64,000 nt of DNA from assembly GCF_022419205.1 (NCBI RefSeq), contig NZ_JAJOZU010000002.1, positions 372,001 to 436,000 of the forward strand, written 5' to 3'. The DNA is from Thermomonas alba. Lineage in GTDB: Bacteria > Pseudomonadota > Gammaproteobacteria > Xanthomonadales > Xanthomonadaceae. How positions within the stretch are numbered: position 1 is the first letter of the stretch; each line of letters opens with the position of its first letter. The notes beneath the pieces are model-generated. The model was not told where the DNA came from, did no database searches, and saw nothing but the letters and a program-made list of their open reading frames with translations. This document shows, one piece after another, positions 18,073 to 28,118 of this stretch. The position numbers were made by a program, and so were the translations under genes.

Positions 18073-18661
18073 CGACAGTTTCGAGCATCGCCAGCCACTT
18101 TCTGCGGAGTTCGCCATGGGCGCGCCCGGTGGCGGTTTCGGCGGCAACCGCAATCCGCATCTGGCCTGGGACGCGGTGCCGGCCGGCACGCAGTCGTTCG
18201 CGCTGCTGTGCATCGACCCGGATGCGCCGACCGATCCAGCACTGGTGGCGGATGCCTCCACTCCGATTCCGGTCGCGCATCCGCGCGGCGATTTCGTGCA
18301 TTGGGTGGTGGCCGACATCCCCGCCGACGTGCGCGAGATTTCCGCGGGCAGCTGCAGCGACGGCGTCACCGCCCGCGGCAAGTCGGCCGGGCGGGATGCT
18401 GGCGGGATGCGCGGGCTGAACGACTACACCGGCTGGTTCGCGGGCGATCCGGACATGGGCGGGCAGTATTTCGGCTATGACGGCCCGTATCCGCCCGCGC
18501 ACGACCTACGCGAGCATCGCTATTTCTTCCGCCTGTTCGCGCTGAATGTGCCCAGCCTCGGGCTGACGCAGCCGTTCACCGCCGCCGACGTGCTGCGCGC
18601 GATGCACGGCCATGTGCTGGCCGAGGCCGCCATCTACGGCACCTACAGCCTGCACCGCTGA
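18059..18661 (+). CDS. YbhB/YbcL-family PEBP protein
   Basis: A 200-residue phosphatidylethanolamine-binding-protein fold. Family signatures: NPHLAWDAVPAGTQSFAL, CIDPDAPTDP, FVHWVVADIPADV and YDGPYPPAHDLREHRYFF. The start at ATG 18059 aligns with the E. coli YbhB start and has GGAGAG 7-8 nt upstream; ATG 18053 is two codons earlier. It overlaps the end of the hydrolase gene by 14 nt. Two small extra loops (around residues 60-70 and 105-125) make it longer than E. coli YbhB. Bacterial members have no settled function. Confidence 0.9.
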   Translation: MHLRSDSFEHRQPLSAEFAMGAPGGGFGGNRNPHLAWDAVPAGTQSFALLCIDPDAPTDPALVADASTPIPVAHPRGDFVHWVVADIPADVREISAGSCSDGVTARGKSAGRDAGGMRGLNDYTGWFAGDPDMGGQYFGYDGPYPPAHDLREHRYFFRLFALNVPSLGLTQPFTAADVLRAMHGHVLAEAAIYGTYSLHR

Positions 18662-18685
18662 TCCCGGCGCGGCGCGCGGCGGCGC

Positions 18686-20056
<1,371 letters not shown>

Positions 20057-20072
20057 CGTTGGTTTCTCGGTT

Positions 20073-20149
20073 GCGCCGTACTGGGGGTGACCCGATCAAG
20101 TCGCTCCCCGATACTCGCTTGGTTGATCGGGTCACCCTCAGTACGGCGC
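20073..20149. repeat. 27-bp inverted repeat between hslV and hslU
   Basis: Arms at 20073-20099 and 20123-20149 are reverse complements of each other at 26 of 27 positions, with a 23-nt centre (20100-20122). It fills most of the 115-bp hslV-hslU spacer. The RNA would form a very stable stem-loop within the operon. There is no T-run after either arm. It may be a REP/MITE-like mobile palindrome or an operon-internal mRNA processing or attenuation element. Confidence 0.9.
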
Positions 20150-20171
20150 CCGCTGGATTCCTGGCGGTGGG

Positions 20172-20723
20172 TCAAAGCTGCTCCACCACGATGTTGCGGT
20201 TGGTGTAGATGCAGATGTCGCCAGCGATGTTCAGCGCCTCGGTGGCGATGGCCCTGGCGTCGAGCTGGGTATGCGCCAGCAGCGCGCGCGCGGCGGACAG
20301 CGCGTACATGCCGCCGGAGCCGATCGCGATCAGGCCGTCCTCCGGCTCGATCACATCGCCGGTGCCGGAGATCACCAGCGAGGTGTCGGCGTCGGCCACC
20401 GCCAGCAGCGCTTCGAGCTTGCCGAAGCGGCGTTCGGTGCGCCAATCCTTGGCCATCTCCACCGCCGCGCGGGTGAGTTGGCCATGCTTCTCCAGCTTGG
20501 CTTCGAACAGCTCGAACAGGGTGAACGCATCCGCCGCGGCGCCGGCGAACCCGGCCAGCACGCGGCCGTCCTTGCCGAGCCGGCGCACCTTGCGCGCGTT
20601 GGCCTTCATCACCGTGTGGCCGAGCGTGACCTGACCATCACCGGCGATCACCACCTGGCCGTTACGGCGCACCGAGACGATGGTGGTGGCGTGGAACACG
20701 TGCGGGTTCTGGCTGGGATCCAT
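20172..20723 (-). CDS. hslV: ATP-dependent protease peptidase subunit HslV
   Basis: A 183-residue proteasome-related peptidase. The mature N-terminus is expected at Thr13 in ATTIVSVRR, the N-terminal nucleophile; a 12-residue leader ([12 protein letters not shown]) must be removed. This leader is longer than the single Met of E. coli HslV and is typical of Xanthomonadaceae. Further motifs: [21 protein letters not shown] and [11 protein letters not shown]. Start ATG 20723 has AAGGAG 6 nt upstream; an upstream in-frame ATG (20789) lacks one. It lies between xerC and hslU in the same direction. Confidence 0.97.
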   Translation of the reverse strand: MDPSQNPHVFHATTIVSVRRNGQVVIAGDGQVTLGHTVMKANARKVRRLGKDGRVLAGFAGAAADAFTLFELFEAKLEKHGQLTRAAVEMAKDWRTERRFGKLEALLAVADADTSLVISGTGDVIEPEDGLIAIGSGGMYALSAARALLAHTQLDARAIATEALNIAGDICIYTNRNIVVEQL

Positions 20724-20802
20724 CGCAATCTCCTTGGGGCGCGAGTAGGAGATGTGGGGGTGAGGCGGCGGCCATTCAAGCGCGGGCACTCAGGCGTCGG
20801 CA

Positions 20803-21672
20803 TCAGCGCTTGCGGCGCGCGCGCGGATGCGCGGCGTCGTACACCTTCGAAAGGTGCTGGAAATCGAGGTGGGTGTAGATCTGGGTGGTGCTGATGTCGG
20901 CGTGCCCCAGCAGCTCCTGCACGCCGCGCAGGTCGCCGGAGGATTCCAGCACGTGGCTGGCGAAACTGTGCCGCAGCAGGTGCGGATGGATGCGCTTGAA
21001 CATGCCCTGGCGCTGCGCCAGCTGCTTGAGCCGCAGCTGGATCGCGCGCCCGCTGATGCGCGCGCCGCCGCGCCCGGGGAAGACGAAGCCGTCCGCGGCG
21101 CCGCCGCTATCGTCGCGCCAGGCCAGCAGGGCCGCGCGTGCGTGCGAGCCGACCGGCACGATGCGCTGCTTGCGGCCCTTGCCGAGCACCGTGACCAGTC
21201 CGCTGTCGAAATCCAGGTCCTGCCAGCGCAGCGCACAGACTTCCGACAGGCGCAGGCCGGAGGAATACAGCAGCTCCAGCAGAGCGCGATCACGCAGGCC
21301 CAGCGGCGCATCGGTGGGCAGCGTCACCAGCTGCACCGCCTCGTCCACGTCGAGCACCTGCGGCAGCTTGCGCGCGGCTTTGGGCGCACGGATGCCGGCG
21401 CAGGGGTCGCGTGCGATGCGGCCATGCCGCAGCAGCCAGCGGTACAGGCTGCGGCAGGCCGACAGCCGCCGCTGCAGCGATTTCGGGGACAGTCCGCGGC
21501 GATGCTCGGCGGCGACGAAGGCGCGGATGTCGGCCTCCTCCAGCGCCAGCACGTCGCGTTCGCCGGCCCACTGCGCGAGCGCGGCCAGATCGCGCCGGTA
21601 GGCGTCGAGGGTATGCGCGGAGGCCCGTTTCTCGACCGCAAGATAGGCCAGGAACTCGTCGATCGCGCTCAT
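20803..21672 (-). CDS. xerC: Site-specific tyrosine recombinase XerC
   Basis: A 289-residue recombinase that with XerD resolves chromosome dimers at dif. The N-terminal SAM-like DNA-binding domain spans about 1-90. The catalytic set is complete: Arg141 (SGLRLSEV), Lys165 (LGKGRKQR), His231 and Arg234 (HPHLLRHSFAS), His257 (LGHADISTTQ) and the nucleophile Tyr266 (IYTH). Its place after dapF and the DUF484 gene is the usual gammaproteobacterial arrangement, which supports XerC rather than XerD. Confidence 0.96.
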   Translation of the reverse strand: MSAIDEFLAYLAVEKRASAHTLDAYRRDLAALAQWAGERDVLALEEADIRAFVAAEHRRGLSPKSLQRRLSACRSLYRWLLRHGRIARDPCAGIRAPKAARKLPQVLDVDEAVQLVTLPTDAPLGLRDRALLELLYSSGLRLSEVCALRWQDLDFDSGLVTVLGKGRKQRIVPVGSHARAALLAWRDDSGGAADGFVFPGRGGARISGRAIQLRLKQLAQRQGMFKRIHPHLLRHSFASHVLESSGDLRGVQELLGHADISTTQIYTHLDFQHLSKVYDAAHPRARRKR

Positions 21673-21702
21673 CGCGGGTTGCCTGTCGGGCTGGTGCCGG
21701 TC

Positions 21703-22389
21703 TCAGCCGTCGAATCGCCGCAGCGCCGTCGTCAGCGCCTCGCCCAGCATGCGCAGGAACAGCGTGCCCATGCCCGGGAAGAAGCGGTTTGGGTCGAAGC
21801 TGCCCACGGCCACCAGGCCGATCCCATGCAGCGACAGCAGCGCCGAGCTTTGCACTTCGCCCGCGCGCGCGCCGTACAGCAGCGCGTGCTTGTCCGGCTG
21901 CAGGCGGCCGCAGACCGGATCGCCGCTGGCCAGCAGGTCGCGGAAGCCGGCCAGGCGCGGATCGTCCTCGGCGATCACCTGCAGCCAGTCGGCATCCTCC
22001 AGCCCGGCCACCGGATGGAATGCGACCACCCGCACCAGGTCGCTCTGGAAGTCCTCGCGCAGGCTGGCCACCAGCGCGCGCCAGGTATCCGCAGCGGTGC
22101 GCTGCTTCATCAGGGCCAGCGTCAGTTGATGCATGCGCACGGCCAGCCGCTCGTTTTCCTGGGCGTTGGCGAACAGTTCGTGCAGGCGGCGGGTGAGCTC
22201 GCGGTTCTTGTCGCGCAGGATCTCCAGCTGGTAGCTGGCCAGCGATGCCGCCGGGCCGTTCTCACGCGGCACCACCAGCGCCAGCGCGAGATCCGGGAAC
22301 TGCTGCAGAAAGGTGGGATGCCGGCGCAGCCAGGCCGCCACTTCGTGCGCGCTCAGCTTCTCGGTGATGCCGTCGAACTCCTTGCTCAC
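21703..22389 (-). CDS. DUF484 family protein
   Basis: A 228-residue protein of the DUF484 (YigA) family, with the characteristic start [20 protein letters not shown], a central coiled-coil-like helix ([17 protein letters not shown]) and a GAF-like C-terminal half ending in [17 protein letters not shown]. The GTG start at 22389 overlaps the dapF stop in GTGA and has AAGGAG 7 nt upstream. Family function is unknown; its constant place between dapF and xerC suggests a cell-division or chromosome-related job, but that is only context. Confidence 0.92.
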   Translation of the reverse strand: MSKEFDGITEKLSAHEVAAWLRRHPTFLQQFPDLALALVVPRENGPAASLASYQLEILRDKNRELTRRLHELFANAQENERLAVRMHQLTLALMKQRTAADTWRALVASLREDFQSDLVRVVAFHPVAGLEDADWLQVIAEDDPRLAGFRDLLASGDPVCGRLQPDKHALLYGARAGEVQSSALLSLHGIGLVAVGSFDPNRFFPGMGTLFLRMLGEALTTALRRFDG

Positions 22390-23216
22390 GGGATGTCTCC
22401 TTCGAAGACGAATGCGGCCGGGCCGGCCATCCACAGGTGGCCGTCGGCACGTTGCCGGATGTGCAGCTCCCCGCCCGCCAGCGCGACCGTCACGCCGTCG
22501 GCCGCGCGCACGCGGCCGCGACGCTTCAGGATCGCCACCGCGGCGCAGGCGCCGCTGCCGCAGGCCAGGGTTTCGCCGGCGCCGCGTTCATACACCCGCA
22601 GGCGCAGGCGGTCGGGCGCCAGCACCTGGGCGAAGCCGACGTTGACCGACTGCGGAAACGCCGGGTGTCGCTGCAGGGCCGCGCCGATGCCGGCGACGTC
22701 CGCGGCGTCCACCGCGTCCACTTCCAGCAGCGCATGCGGGTTGCCCATCGAAACGGCGCCGACGGCAAGCGTGTGGCCGTCCAGCTGCAGCGGATAGGTC
22801 GCCTGCGCCTGTGTAAAGCCGCGTAGCGGGATGTCCGCCGGGGAAAAGCGCGGCGCGCCCATGTCGATCACGAAGCGGCCCTGCGCGTCGCGCTCCACCG
22901 GGTGCCGCCCGGCCGGGCTTTCGATCATGAAGGCCGCTTGCGCCGGCGCCGCGTTCACACGCACCAGCCAGGCCGCGACGCAGCGCGCGCCGTTGCCACA
23001 CTGGCCGGCCACGCTGCCATCCGCATTCCAAATGCGATAGGAGGCTACCGCCTGCGGCGTGCGCGCCGGTTCGATCGTCAGCAGCTGGTCGCAGCCGATG
23101 CCGAAGTGACGGTCGGCGATCCGCGCGCATTCATCGGGCGAAGGCGGGGCGCGGCCGTCGCGCAGATCCAGCACGACGAAGTCGTTGCCGGCGCCGTGCA
23201 TCTTCCAGAAATGCAT
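22386..23216 (-). CDS. dapF: Diaminopimelate epimerase
   Basis: A 276-residue cofactor-independent epimerase converting LL- to meso-diaminopimelate for lysine and peptidoglycan. The two catalytic cysteines are present: Cys73 in GQCGNGARC and Cys219 in ETLACGSGA. The N-terminal [15 protein letters not shown] motif and [12 protein letters not shown] are also typical. The start lies 11 nt after the stop of the small lipoprotein LptM, and the stop overlaps the DUF484 start, so translation is probably coupled along the operon. Confidence 0.97.
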   Translation of the reverse strand: MHFWKMHGAGNDFVVLDLRDGRAPPSPDECARIADRHFGIGCDQLLTIEPARTPQAVASYRIWNADGSVAGQCGNGARCVAAWLVRVNAAPAQAAFMIESPAGRHPVERDAQGRFVIDMGAPRFSPADIPLRGFTQAQATYPLQLDGHTLAVGAVSMGNPHALLEVDAVDAADVAGIGAALQRHPAFPQSVNVGFAQVLAPDRLRLRVYERGAGETLACGSGACAAVAILKRRGRVRAADGVTVALAGGELHIRQRADGHLWMAGPAAFVFEGDIP

Positions 23217-23227
23217 GGCGGTCGCAC

Positions 23228-23356
23228 TCAGCCGCTTGCGGGAGCCGCGTCGGGGGATGGCGATGCCGGTTTGTCCGGCAGCACCAGCGCCCCCTTGTTG
23301 CCGCAGCCAGCGAGCAGGCAGGAGGCGAGCAGGAGCAGAGCGAAGCGTCGGATCAT
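23228..23356 (-). CDS. lptM: Small lipoprotein LptM (YifL-like)
   Basis: A 42-residue lipoprotein, easily missed because of its size. Positively charged MIRRF, a Leu-rich core, then the lipobox LLAGC with Cys18 as lipidation site. The next residues [12 protein letters not shown] match the GxKGPLYxP signature after the lipobox in the E. coli YifL/LptM family. LptM assists maturation of the LptD translocon for LPS export. The position immediately before dapF is the same as in E. coli, which is strong support. It opens the dapF-xerC-hslVU operon; TACACT (23363-23368) lies 6 nt before its ATG, with no Shine-Dalgarno. Confidence 0.92.
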   Translation of the reverse strand: MIRRFALLLLASCLLAGCGNKGALVLPDKPASPSPDAAPASG

Positions 23357-23362
23357 GTCCGC

Positions 23363-23368
23363 AGTGTA
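23363..23368 (-). promoter_or_regulatory. -10 hexamer for lptM-dapF operon, leaderless start predicted
   Basis: TACACT on the minus strand, 6 nt before the ATG at 23356, so transcription should begin at or within a base of the start codon. GCGACA lies 17 nt further upstream and matches four bases of the -35 consensus. No ribosome-binding site is present. Confidence 0.6.
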
Positions 23369-23369
23369 C

Positions 23370-23795
23370 TCAGCGCGCGTGCGGCTGTCGCGGCTCCGGG
23401 CGCCGCCACAGCCAGAGCAGCACCAGCGCCATCACCGCATCCACCGCCGCTGCCATCCATGGGCGTGGCGCGGTGAACCAGACGCCGAGAGCAGAGGCCG
23501 CCATCATCACCGTGGCCAGCCATTTGGCGCGCCGGCTCACGCTGCCGTCGCGCTCCCAGTCCAGGATCGCGCGGCCGAACTGCGGATGCCGCAGCAGCCA
23601 GGCGCGCAGGCGCTGCGAGCCGCGCGCGGCGGCAAACGCCGAGACCAGGATGAACGGCACCGTCGGCATCACCGGCAGCAGCGCGCCGAGGATGCCCAGC
23701 AGCAGACTGACCCACGCCAGCAGCGCCCACAGCCAGCGCGTCACCGGCATGATCTGTGTGGCCGGCGGAGGGTCGTCATGCGCGGGCGCCATCAT
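23370..23795 (-). CDS. YbaN/DUF454 family inner-membrane protein
   Basis: A 141-residue membrane protein. Hydrophobic helices lie at about residues 20-45 (WLWALLAWVSLLLGILGALL) and in the last 50 residues, where two segments are separated by WFTAPRPW. The motif LLPVMPTVPFIL and the following LRHPQFGRAILDWERDG are the DUF454 signature of E. coli YbaN. The function of the family is not established. The start overlaps the end of the OpdB-like gene by 20 nt; ATG 23750 is a later alternative. The promoter of lptM lies just beyond its stop. Confidence 0.87.
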   Translation of the reverse strand: MMAPAHDDPPPATQIMPVTRWLWALLAWVSLLLGILGALLPVMPTVPFILVSAFAAARGSQRLRAWLLRHPQFGRAILDWERDGSVSRRAKWLATVMMAASALGVWFTAPRPWMAAAVDAVMALVLLWLWRRPEPRQPHAR

Positions 23796-25902
23796 CGACG
23801 CCCAGTTGCGCCAGCAGGAAAGCGTACATTTCGGCCAGCTCGCGGTAGCGGCGGAAGCGCCCGGACTTGCCGCCGTGGCCGGCGTCCATGTTGGTGCGGA
23901 ACACCAGCGGCCGCCCGGAAGTGTCCAGCGTGCGCAGCCGCGCCACGTACTTGGCCGGCTCCCAGTACTGCACCTGCGAATCCCACAGCCCGGTGCCGAC
24001 GAACATCGCCGGATACGCCTGCGCGCGCAGGTTGTCGTAGGGCGAGTAGGACAGCATGTACCGGTAGTACTCCGGCTGCTCCGGGTTGCCCCACTCGTCG
24101 TACTCGTTGGTGGTCAGCGGGATGCTGGGGTCGAGCATGGTCGTCACCACGTCCACGAACGGCACCTGCGACAGGATCACCCGGTACTTCTCCGGCGCCA
24201 TGTTCGCGATCGCGCCCATCAGCAGACCGCCGGCGCTGCCGCCGTAGGCGGCCACCCGGTCGGGCGCGGCATAGCCCTGTTGCACCAAAAAATCGGTGAC
24301 GTCGATGAAGTCGGTGAAGGTGTTCCGCTTGTTCAGCAGCTTGCCATCTTCATACCAGCGCCGCCCCAGTTCCTGGCCGCCGCGGATGTGGGCGATGGCA
24401 TAGGCCATGCCACGGTCGAGCAGGCTGATCACGGTCGGCGAGAACGTCGGGTCGATCGACAGCCCGTAGCTGCCGTAGCCGTATTGCAGCAGCGCGCCGC
24501 GGCCGTCCTTGCAGAAATCCTTGCGGTACACCACCGACACCGGGATGCGGCTGCCGTCGCGCGCCGTCGCCCACAGGCGCTCGGTGACGTACTGCGCCGG
24601 GTCGTAGCCTGGCACCGGCTGGCGCTTGAGCAGACGGCGCTCGCCGGTGTGCACGTTCGTCTCGTACACCGTGGCCGGGGTGGTGAGCGAGGTGTAGGTG
24701 TAGCGCAGCCACGGGGTGTCCGGCTCGCTGTTGATCGCCAGCTCGATCGCGTAGGCCGGCTCGTCCACCGCGATCAGGGTGCTGCGGCCATCTGCATGCA
24801 GGATACGCAGACGCTGCTGGGCCTGGGCGCGCTCGGCGATCGCGATGAAATCGGTGAACAGCGCGAAATCGTCGATGAAGACCTCCTCGCTGTGCGCCGC
24901 CAAGGGCTGCCAGTGCGCGCGCGTAGTGGCCTCGTCGGTGGCGGTGACCAGCTTGAAGTTGGTCGCGCCGTCGGCGTTGGTGCGGATCACCCAGCGCCCG
25001 CCGAGATGATCGGCGTCGTATTCCAGGCCGCGCTCGCGTGGGCACAGCACGCGCAGCGCGTGCGGCGCCTGCAGCGGCGCATAGCGCACTTCGTCGGACA
25101 CCGTGCTGCTGGCATGGACCAAGAGGTAGCGCTCATCGCGGCTGCGGGCGATCCCGAGGTAGTAGCTGTCGTCCGCTTCCTCGTACAGCAGGGCATCCGT
25201 CGCCGGGGTGTCGCCGAGCCTGTGCGCTTTGACGCGCTTGCTGAGCAGGGTCTCGGGATCGTTTTCGACGTACACCAGAGTGCGCGAGTCGGCGGCCCAG
25301 ACCAGCTCCGGCGCGACGCCGGAGATGACATCCGGCAGCACCTGCCCGCTCTCGAGATCGCGCAGGCGGATCACGTACTGGCGGCGGCCGTTGGTGTCCT
25401 CGGTCCAGGCCAGCAGGCGGCCGTCCGGGCTGACTTCGTAGCTGCCGATGCTGTAGTAGGCGTGCCCCGCGGCGAGCGCGTTCACATCCAGCAGCACCTG
25501 CTCACCTCGGAAGTCGCCGGCGGCGTTGGCAGCGAGAATGCTCGTCGCGTCCACGCCCGCACCGTCCGCACGGCGGGCGTGGATCGGATAGTCCTTGCCC
25601 GCCTCGAAGCGGCTGTAATACCACCAGCCGTGCTCGCGGAACGGCACGCTGGCATCGTCCTGCTGGATGCGCCCGGTGAACTCGGCGTACAGCGCCTCCT
25701 GCAGCGGCGCCAGCGGCGCCAGCACGGCGTCGGCGTAGGCATTCTCGGCCTGCAGGTAGCCGATCACCTCGGGATCCTGGCGCGCGTCATCACGCAGCCA
25801 GTAGTAGGGGTCCTCGCGGGTGGCGCCGAACGGCGCGGTCACCGCGTGCGGGCGCTGCGGCGCGACAGGTGGCAGTGCAGTGGCAGGGGGGAAAGCCATC
25901 AT
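23776..25902 (-). CDS. Oligopeptidase B-like S9A serine peptidase
   Basis: A 708-residue cytoplasmic prolyl-oligopeptidase-family enzyme without a signal peptide. An N-terminal seven-bladed propeller precedes the catalytic domain. The nucleophile is in AAYGGSAGGLLMG, the acid follows in the C-terminal region, and the His is in DAGHGGKSGRFRRY. The QYGYGSYGLSIDPTFSP and IAHIRGGQELGRRWYEDGK motifs match oligopeptidase B, which cleaves short peptides after Lys or Arg. The start MMAF at 25902 has GAGG 10 nt upstream; the frame stays open further upstream as a shadow of the next gene. Gap to the upstream S9A gene is 53 nt. Confidence 0.93.
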   Translation of the reverse strand: MMAFPPATALPPVAPQRPHAVTAPFGATREDPYYWLRDDARQDPEVIGYLQAENAYADAVLAPLAPLQEALYAEFTGRIQQDDASVPFREHGWWYYSRFEAGKDYPIHARRADGAGVDATSILAANAAGDFRGEQVLLDVNALAAGHAYYSIGSYEVSPDGRLLAWTEDTNGRRQYVIRLRDLESGQVLPDVISGVAPELVWAADSRTLVYVENDPETLLSKRVKAHRLGDTPATDALLYEEADDSYYLGIARSRDERYLLVHASSTVSDEVRYAPLQAPHALRVLCPRERGLEYDADHLGGRWVIRTNADGATNFKLVTATDEATTRAHWQPLAAHSEEVFIDDFALFTDFIAIAERAQAQQRLRILHADGRSTLIAVDEPAYAIELAINSEPDTPWLRYTYTSLTTPATVYETNVHTGERRLLKRQPVPGYDPAQYVTERLWATARDGSRIPVSVVYRKDFCKDGRGALLQYGYGSYGLSIDPTFSPTVISLLDRGMAYAIAHIRGGQELGRRWYEDGKLLNKRNTFTDFIDVTDFLVQQGYAAPDRVAAYGGSAGGLLMGAIANMAPEKYRVILSQVPFVDVVTTMLDPSIPLTTNEYDEWGNPEQPEYYRYMLSYSPYDNLRAQAYPAMFVGTGLWDSQVQYWEPAKYVARLRTLDTSGRPLVFRTNMDAGHGGKSGRFRRYRELAEMYAFLLAQLGVDDGARA

Positions 25903-25955
25903 CGAAGCGGAACCTCGAATGCAGGACGAGACGGGGACGGCGCGCGACCGGCGCC

Positions 25956-28046
25956 TCAGCGCGCCAGTCGCTGCCACAGGAAGGTGTAGGCCAGCGCGGC
26001 CATGTGCGCGGCCTGCGCGTTGTCGGCGGCGCCGCCGTGGCCACCCTCGATGTTCTCGTAGTAGTGCACGTCTTTGCCGGCCGCTTCCATCTTCGCCATC
26101 ATCTTGCGCGCGTGCCCCGGGTGCACGCGGTCGTCCTTGGTCGAGGTCAGCAGCAGCGTCGGCGGGTACGTGCGCGCCGGGTCGAACAGGTGGTAGGGGC
26201 TGAAGGTCTGGATGAACTCCCAGTCCGCGGTGTCGGGATCGCCGTATTCGGCCATCCACGAGGCGCCGGCCAGCAGGTGGCTGTAGCGCTTCATGTCCAG
26301 CAGCGGCACCTGGATCACGATCGCGCCGAACTTCTCCGGGTACTGGGTGAGCATGTTGCCCATCAGCAGGCCGCCGTTGCTGCCGCCCATCGCGCCCAGG
26401 TGCGCGGGCGAGGTGATCCCGCGCGCCACCAGGTCGTCGGCGACCGCGGCGAAATCTTCGTAGGCCTTGTGGCGGTTGGCCTTGAGCGCGGCCTGGTGCC
26501 AGCGCGGGCCGTACTCGCCGCCGCCGCGGATGTTGGCCAGCACGTACACCCCGCCTTTCTCCAGCCAGCCCTTGCCGATCGCGCCGGAATAGGTTGGCGT
26601 CATCGAGATCTCGAAGCCGCCGTAGCCGTACAGCAGGGTCGGCGCCTGGCCGTCGAACTTCAAATCCTTCGGTCGCACCAGGAAGTAAGGCACGCGGGTG
26701 CCGTCCTGGCTGGTGGCGAAGTGCTGCTCGATCACGTCGCGGCTGGCGTCGAAGAAGGCGGGATTGGACTTCAGCACCTCGGGCGCCTTGCCGACCTCGG
26801 CCAGCGAGAGCGTGGTGGGGGTGAGGAAATCGGTGGCGGTCAGCCACACCGCGTTGCTGGCGTCCGGATCGACCGCGCTCACGCTCACGCTGCCGATCGC
26901 CGGCGCGCCGACGAAGGCCGAAGCCGTCCATCCGGCCTTGCCGGGCGTCAACACCGACAGGCGGTTCTTGACGTCCTCCATCACGTTGAGGATCAGATGG
27001 TCCTTGGTCCACGTGTAGCCGGCCAGCGCGGCCTTGTCGGTCGGCTCGAACAGCGCGCTGAAGTCGCGCTTGCCGGCCATGAAGTCATCGAAGCGGGTGG
27101 CGATCAGCGCGCCTGCCGGATAGGTCTTGCCACCTGCGGTGTAGGGCTCGCGCAGCTCCAGCAGCAGCCAGTCCTTGTGCACGCTCTTCTGCGCGCTGTT
27201 GGGCGCGTCGATCTTGCGCAGCCGGCCGTTCTCGTCGCGTAGATACAGTTCATCGTTGTAGAAGGCCAGGGTGCGGCTGACGAAATCGCGCTGGTAGCCC
27301 GGCGTGTGGTCGCGCAGGGCCGCGATATACATGTCGTCCGGTTTGCCCTCGTACACGACGCTGGCCGCCGCCAGCGGAGTGCCGCGCTTCCACTGCTTGA
27401 CGATCCGCGGATAGCTGGAGCTCGTCAGGCTGCCAGGGCCGAAGTCGGTGTACACGTACACGGTGTCTTCGTCGATCCAGGCCAGCCCGCCCTTGGCCTC
27501 CGGGCGGAAGAAGCCGTCCTTGACGAACTGCTTGGTGGTGAGGTCGAACTCGCGGGTGACGTCGGCATCCGAGCCGCCGGGCGAGAGCGCGATCAGGCAG
27601 CGCTCGTATTTCGGACGCAGGCAGTCGGCGCCGTGCCAGACCCACTGGGTGCCTTCGGCGGCGTTCAGCGCGTCGAGGTCGAGCACCGTCTCCCAGCGCG
27701 GCGCGGGCTTGCGGTATTCCTCCAGGGTGGTGCGCCGCCACAGGCCGCGCGGATGCTCGGCGTCCTTCCAGAAGTTGTAGTAGTAGGCGCCGATCTTCTC
27801 GACCGAAGGGATCTTGGCATCGGAATCGAGGATCGCGCGGATCTGCCCCTCCAGCACCTTGAACGCGGGGGTGCCGGCGATCTCGGCTTCGGTCCTGGCG
27901 TTGCGTTCGCGCACCCAGTCCAGCGCCTTGGCCCCGTGTACGTCTTCCAGCCAGAGGTAGGGATCGTCACCGGACGACGTCTGCGCGGAAGCAGCGGTGG
28001 TCATGGCCAGGCTGGCGATCAGGGCGGCGTGGGTAAGCTGGGACAT
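25956..28046 (-). CDS. Exported prolyl oligopeptidase-like S9A peptidase
   Basis: A 696-residue S9A enzyme with a signal peptide (residues 1-22, ending ASAQ), so probably periplasmic. The catalytic domain shows YGYGGFEISMTPTYS, the nucleophile elbow GAMGGSNGGLLMGN, the acid in TSTKDDRVHPGH and the His in ENIEGGHGGAADN. These are closer to the prolyl-specific POP/PEP group than to oligopeptidase B. It precedes the OpdB-like gene in the same direction. A hairpin at 28061-28082 lies in its leader. The expected role is peptide degradation in the periplasm. Confidence 0.93.
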   Translation of the reverse strand: MSQLTHAALIASLAMTTAASAQTSSGDDPYLWLEDVHGAKALDWVRERNARTEAEIAGTPAFKVLEGQIRAILDSDAKIPSVEKIGAYYYNFWKDAEHPRGLWRRTTLEEYRKPAPRWETVLDLDALNAAEGTQWVWHGADCLRPKYERCLIALSPGGSDADVTREFDLTTKQFVKDGFFRPEAKGGLAWIDEDTVYVYTDFGPGSLTSSSYPRIVKQWKRGTPLAAASVVYEGKPDDMYIAALRDHTPGYQRDFVSRTLAFYNDELYLRDENGRLRKIDAPNSAQKSVHKDWLLLELREPYTAGGKTYPAGALIATRFDDFMAGKRDFSALFEPTDKAALAGYTWTKDHLILNVMEDVKNRLSVLTPGKAGWTASAFVGAPAIGSVSVSAVDPDASNAVWLTATDFLTPTTLSLAEVGKAPEVLKSNPAFFDASRDVIEQHFATSQDGTRVPYFLVRPKDLKFDGQAPTLLYGYGGFEISMTPTYSGAIGKGWLEKGGVYVLANIRGGGEYGPRWHQAALKANRHKAYEDFAAVADDLVARGITSPAHLGAMGGSNGGLLMGNMLTQYPEKFGAIVIQVPLLDMKRYSHLLAGASWMAEYGDPDTADWEFIQTFSPYHLFDPARTYPPTLLLTSTKDDRVHPGHARKMMAKMEAAGKDVHYYENIEGGHGGAADNAQAAHMAALAYTFLWQRLAR

Positions 28047-28060
28047 ACGCAGGAATCTTC

Positions 28061-28082
28061 CGTTCGGCGTGGGAGCCGAACG
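28061..28082 (-). other. Hairpin in the leader of the POP-like gene
   Basis: Perfect 8-bp inverted repeat CGTTCGGC (28061-28068) and GCCGAACG (28075-28082) around a 6-nt loop, 15 bp upstream of the start at 28046. TAGCGT just upstream on the minus strand is a possible -10. It could be an operator or an mRNA leader stem. Confidence 0.4.
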
Positions 28083-28118
28083 CTAGCACAGGCCCACGTG
28101 CGTCGATGAACGCAAGGT

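Noticed and set aside
25903-27012. A 370-codon N-terminal extension of the OpdB-like protein
   Set aside because: It lies out of frame inside the POP-like gene; OpdB family length and the GAGG site support ATG 25902.
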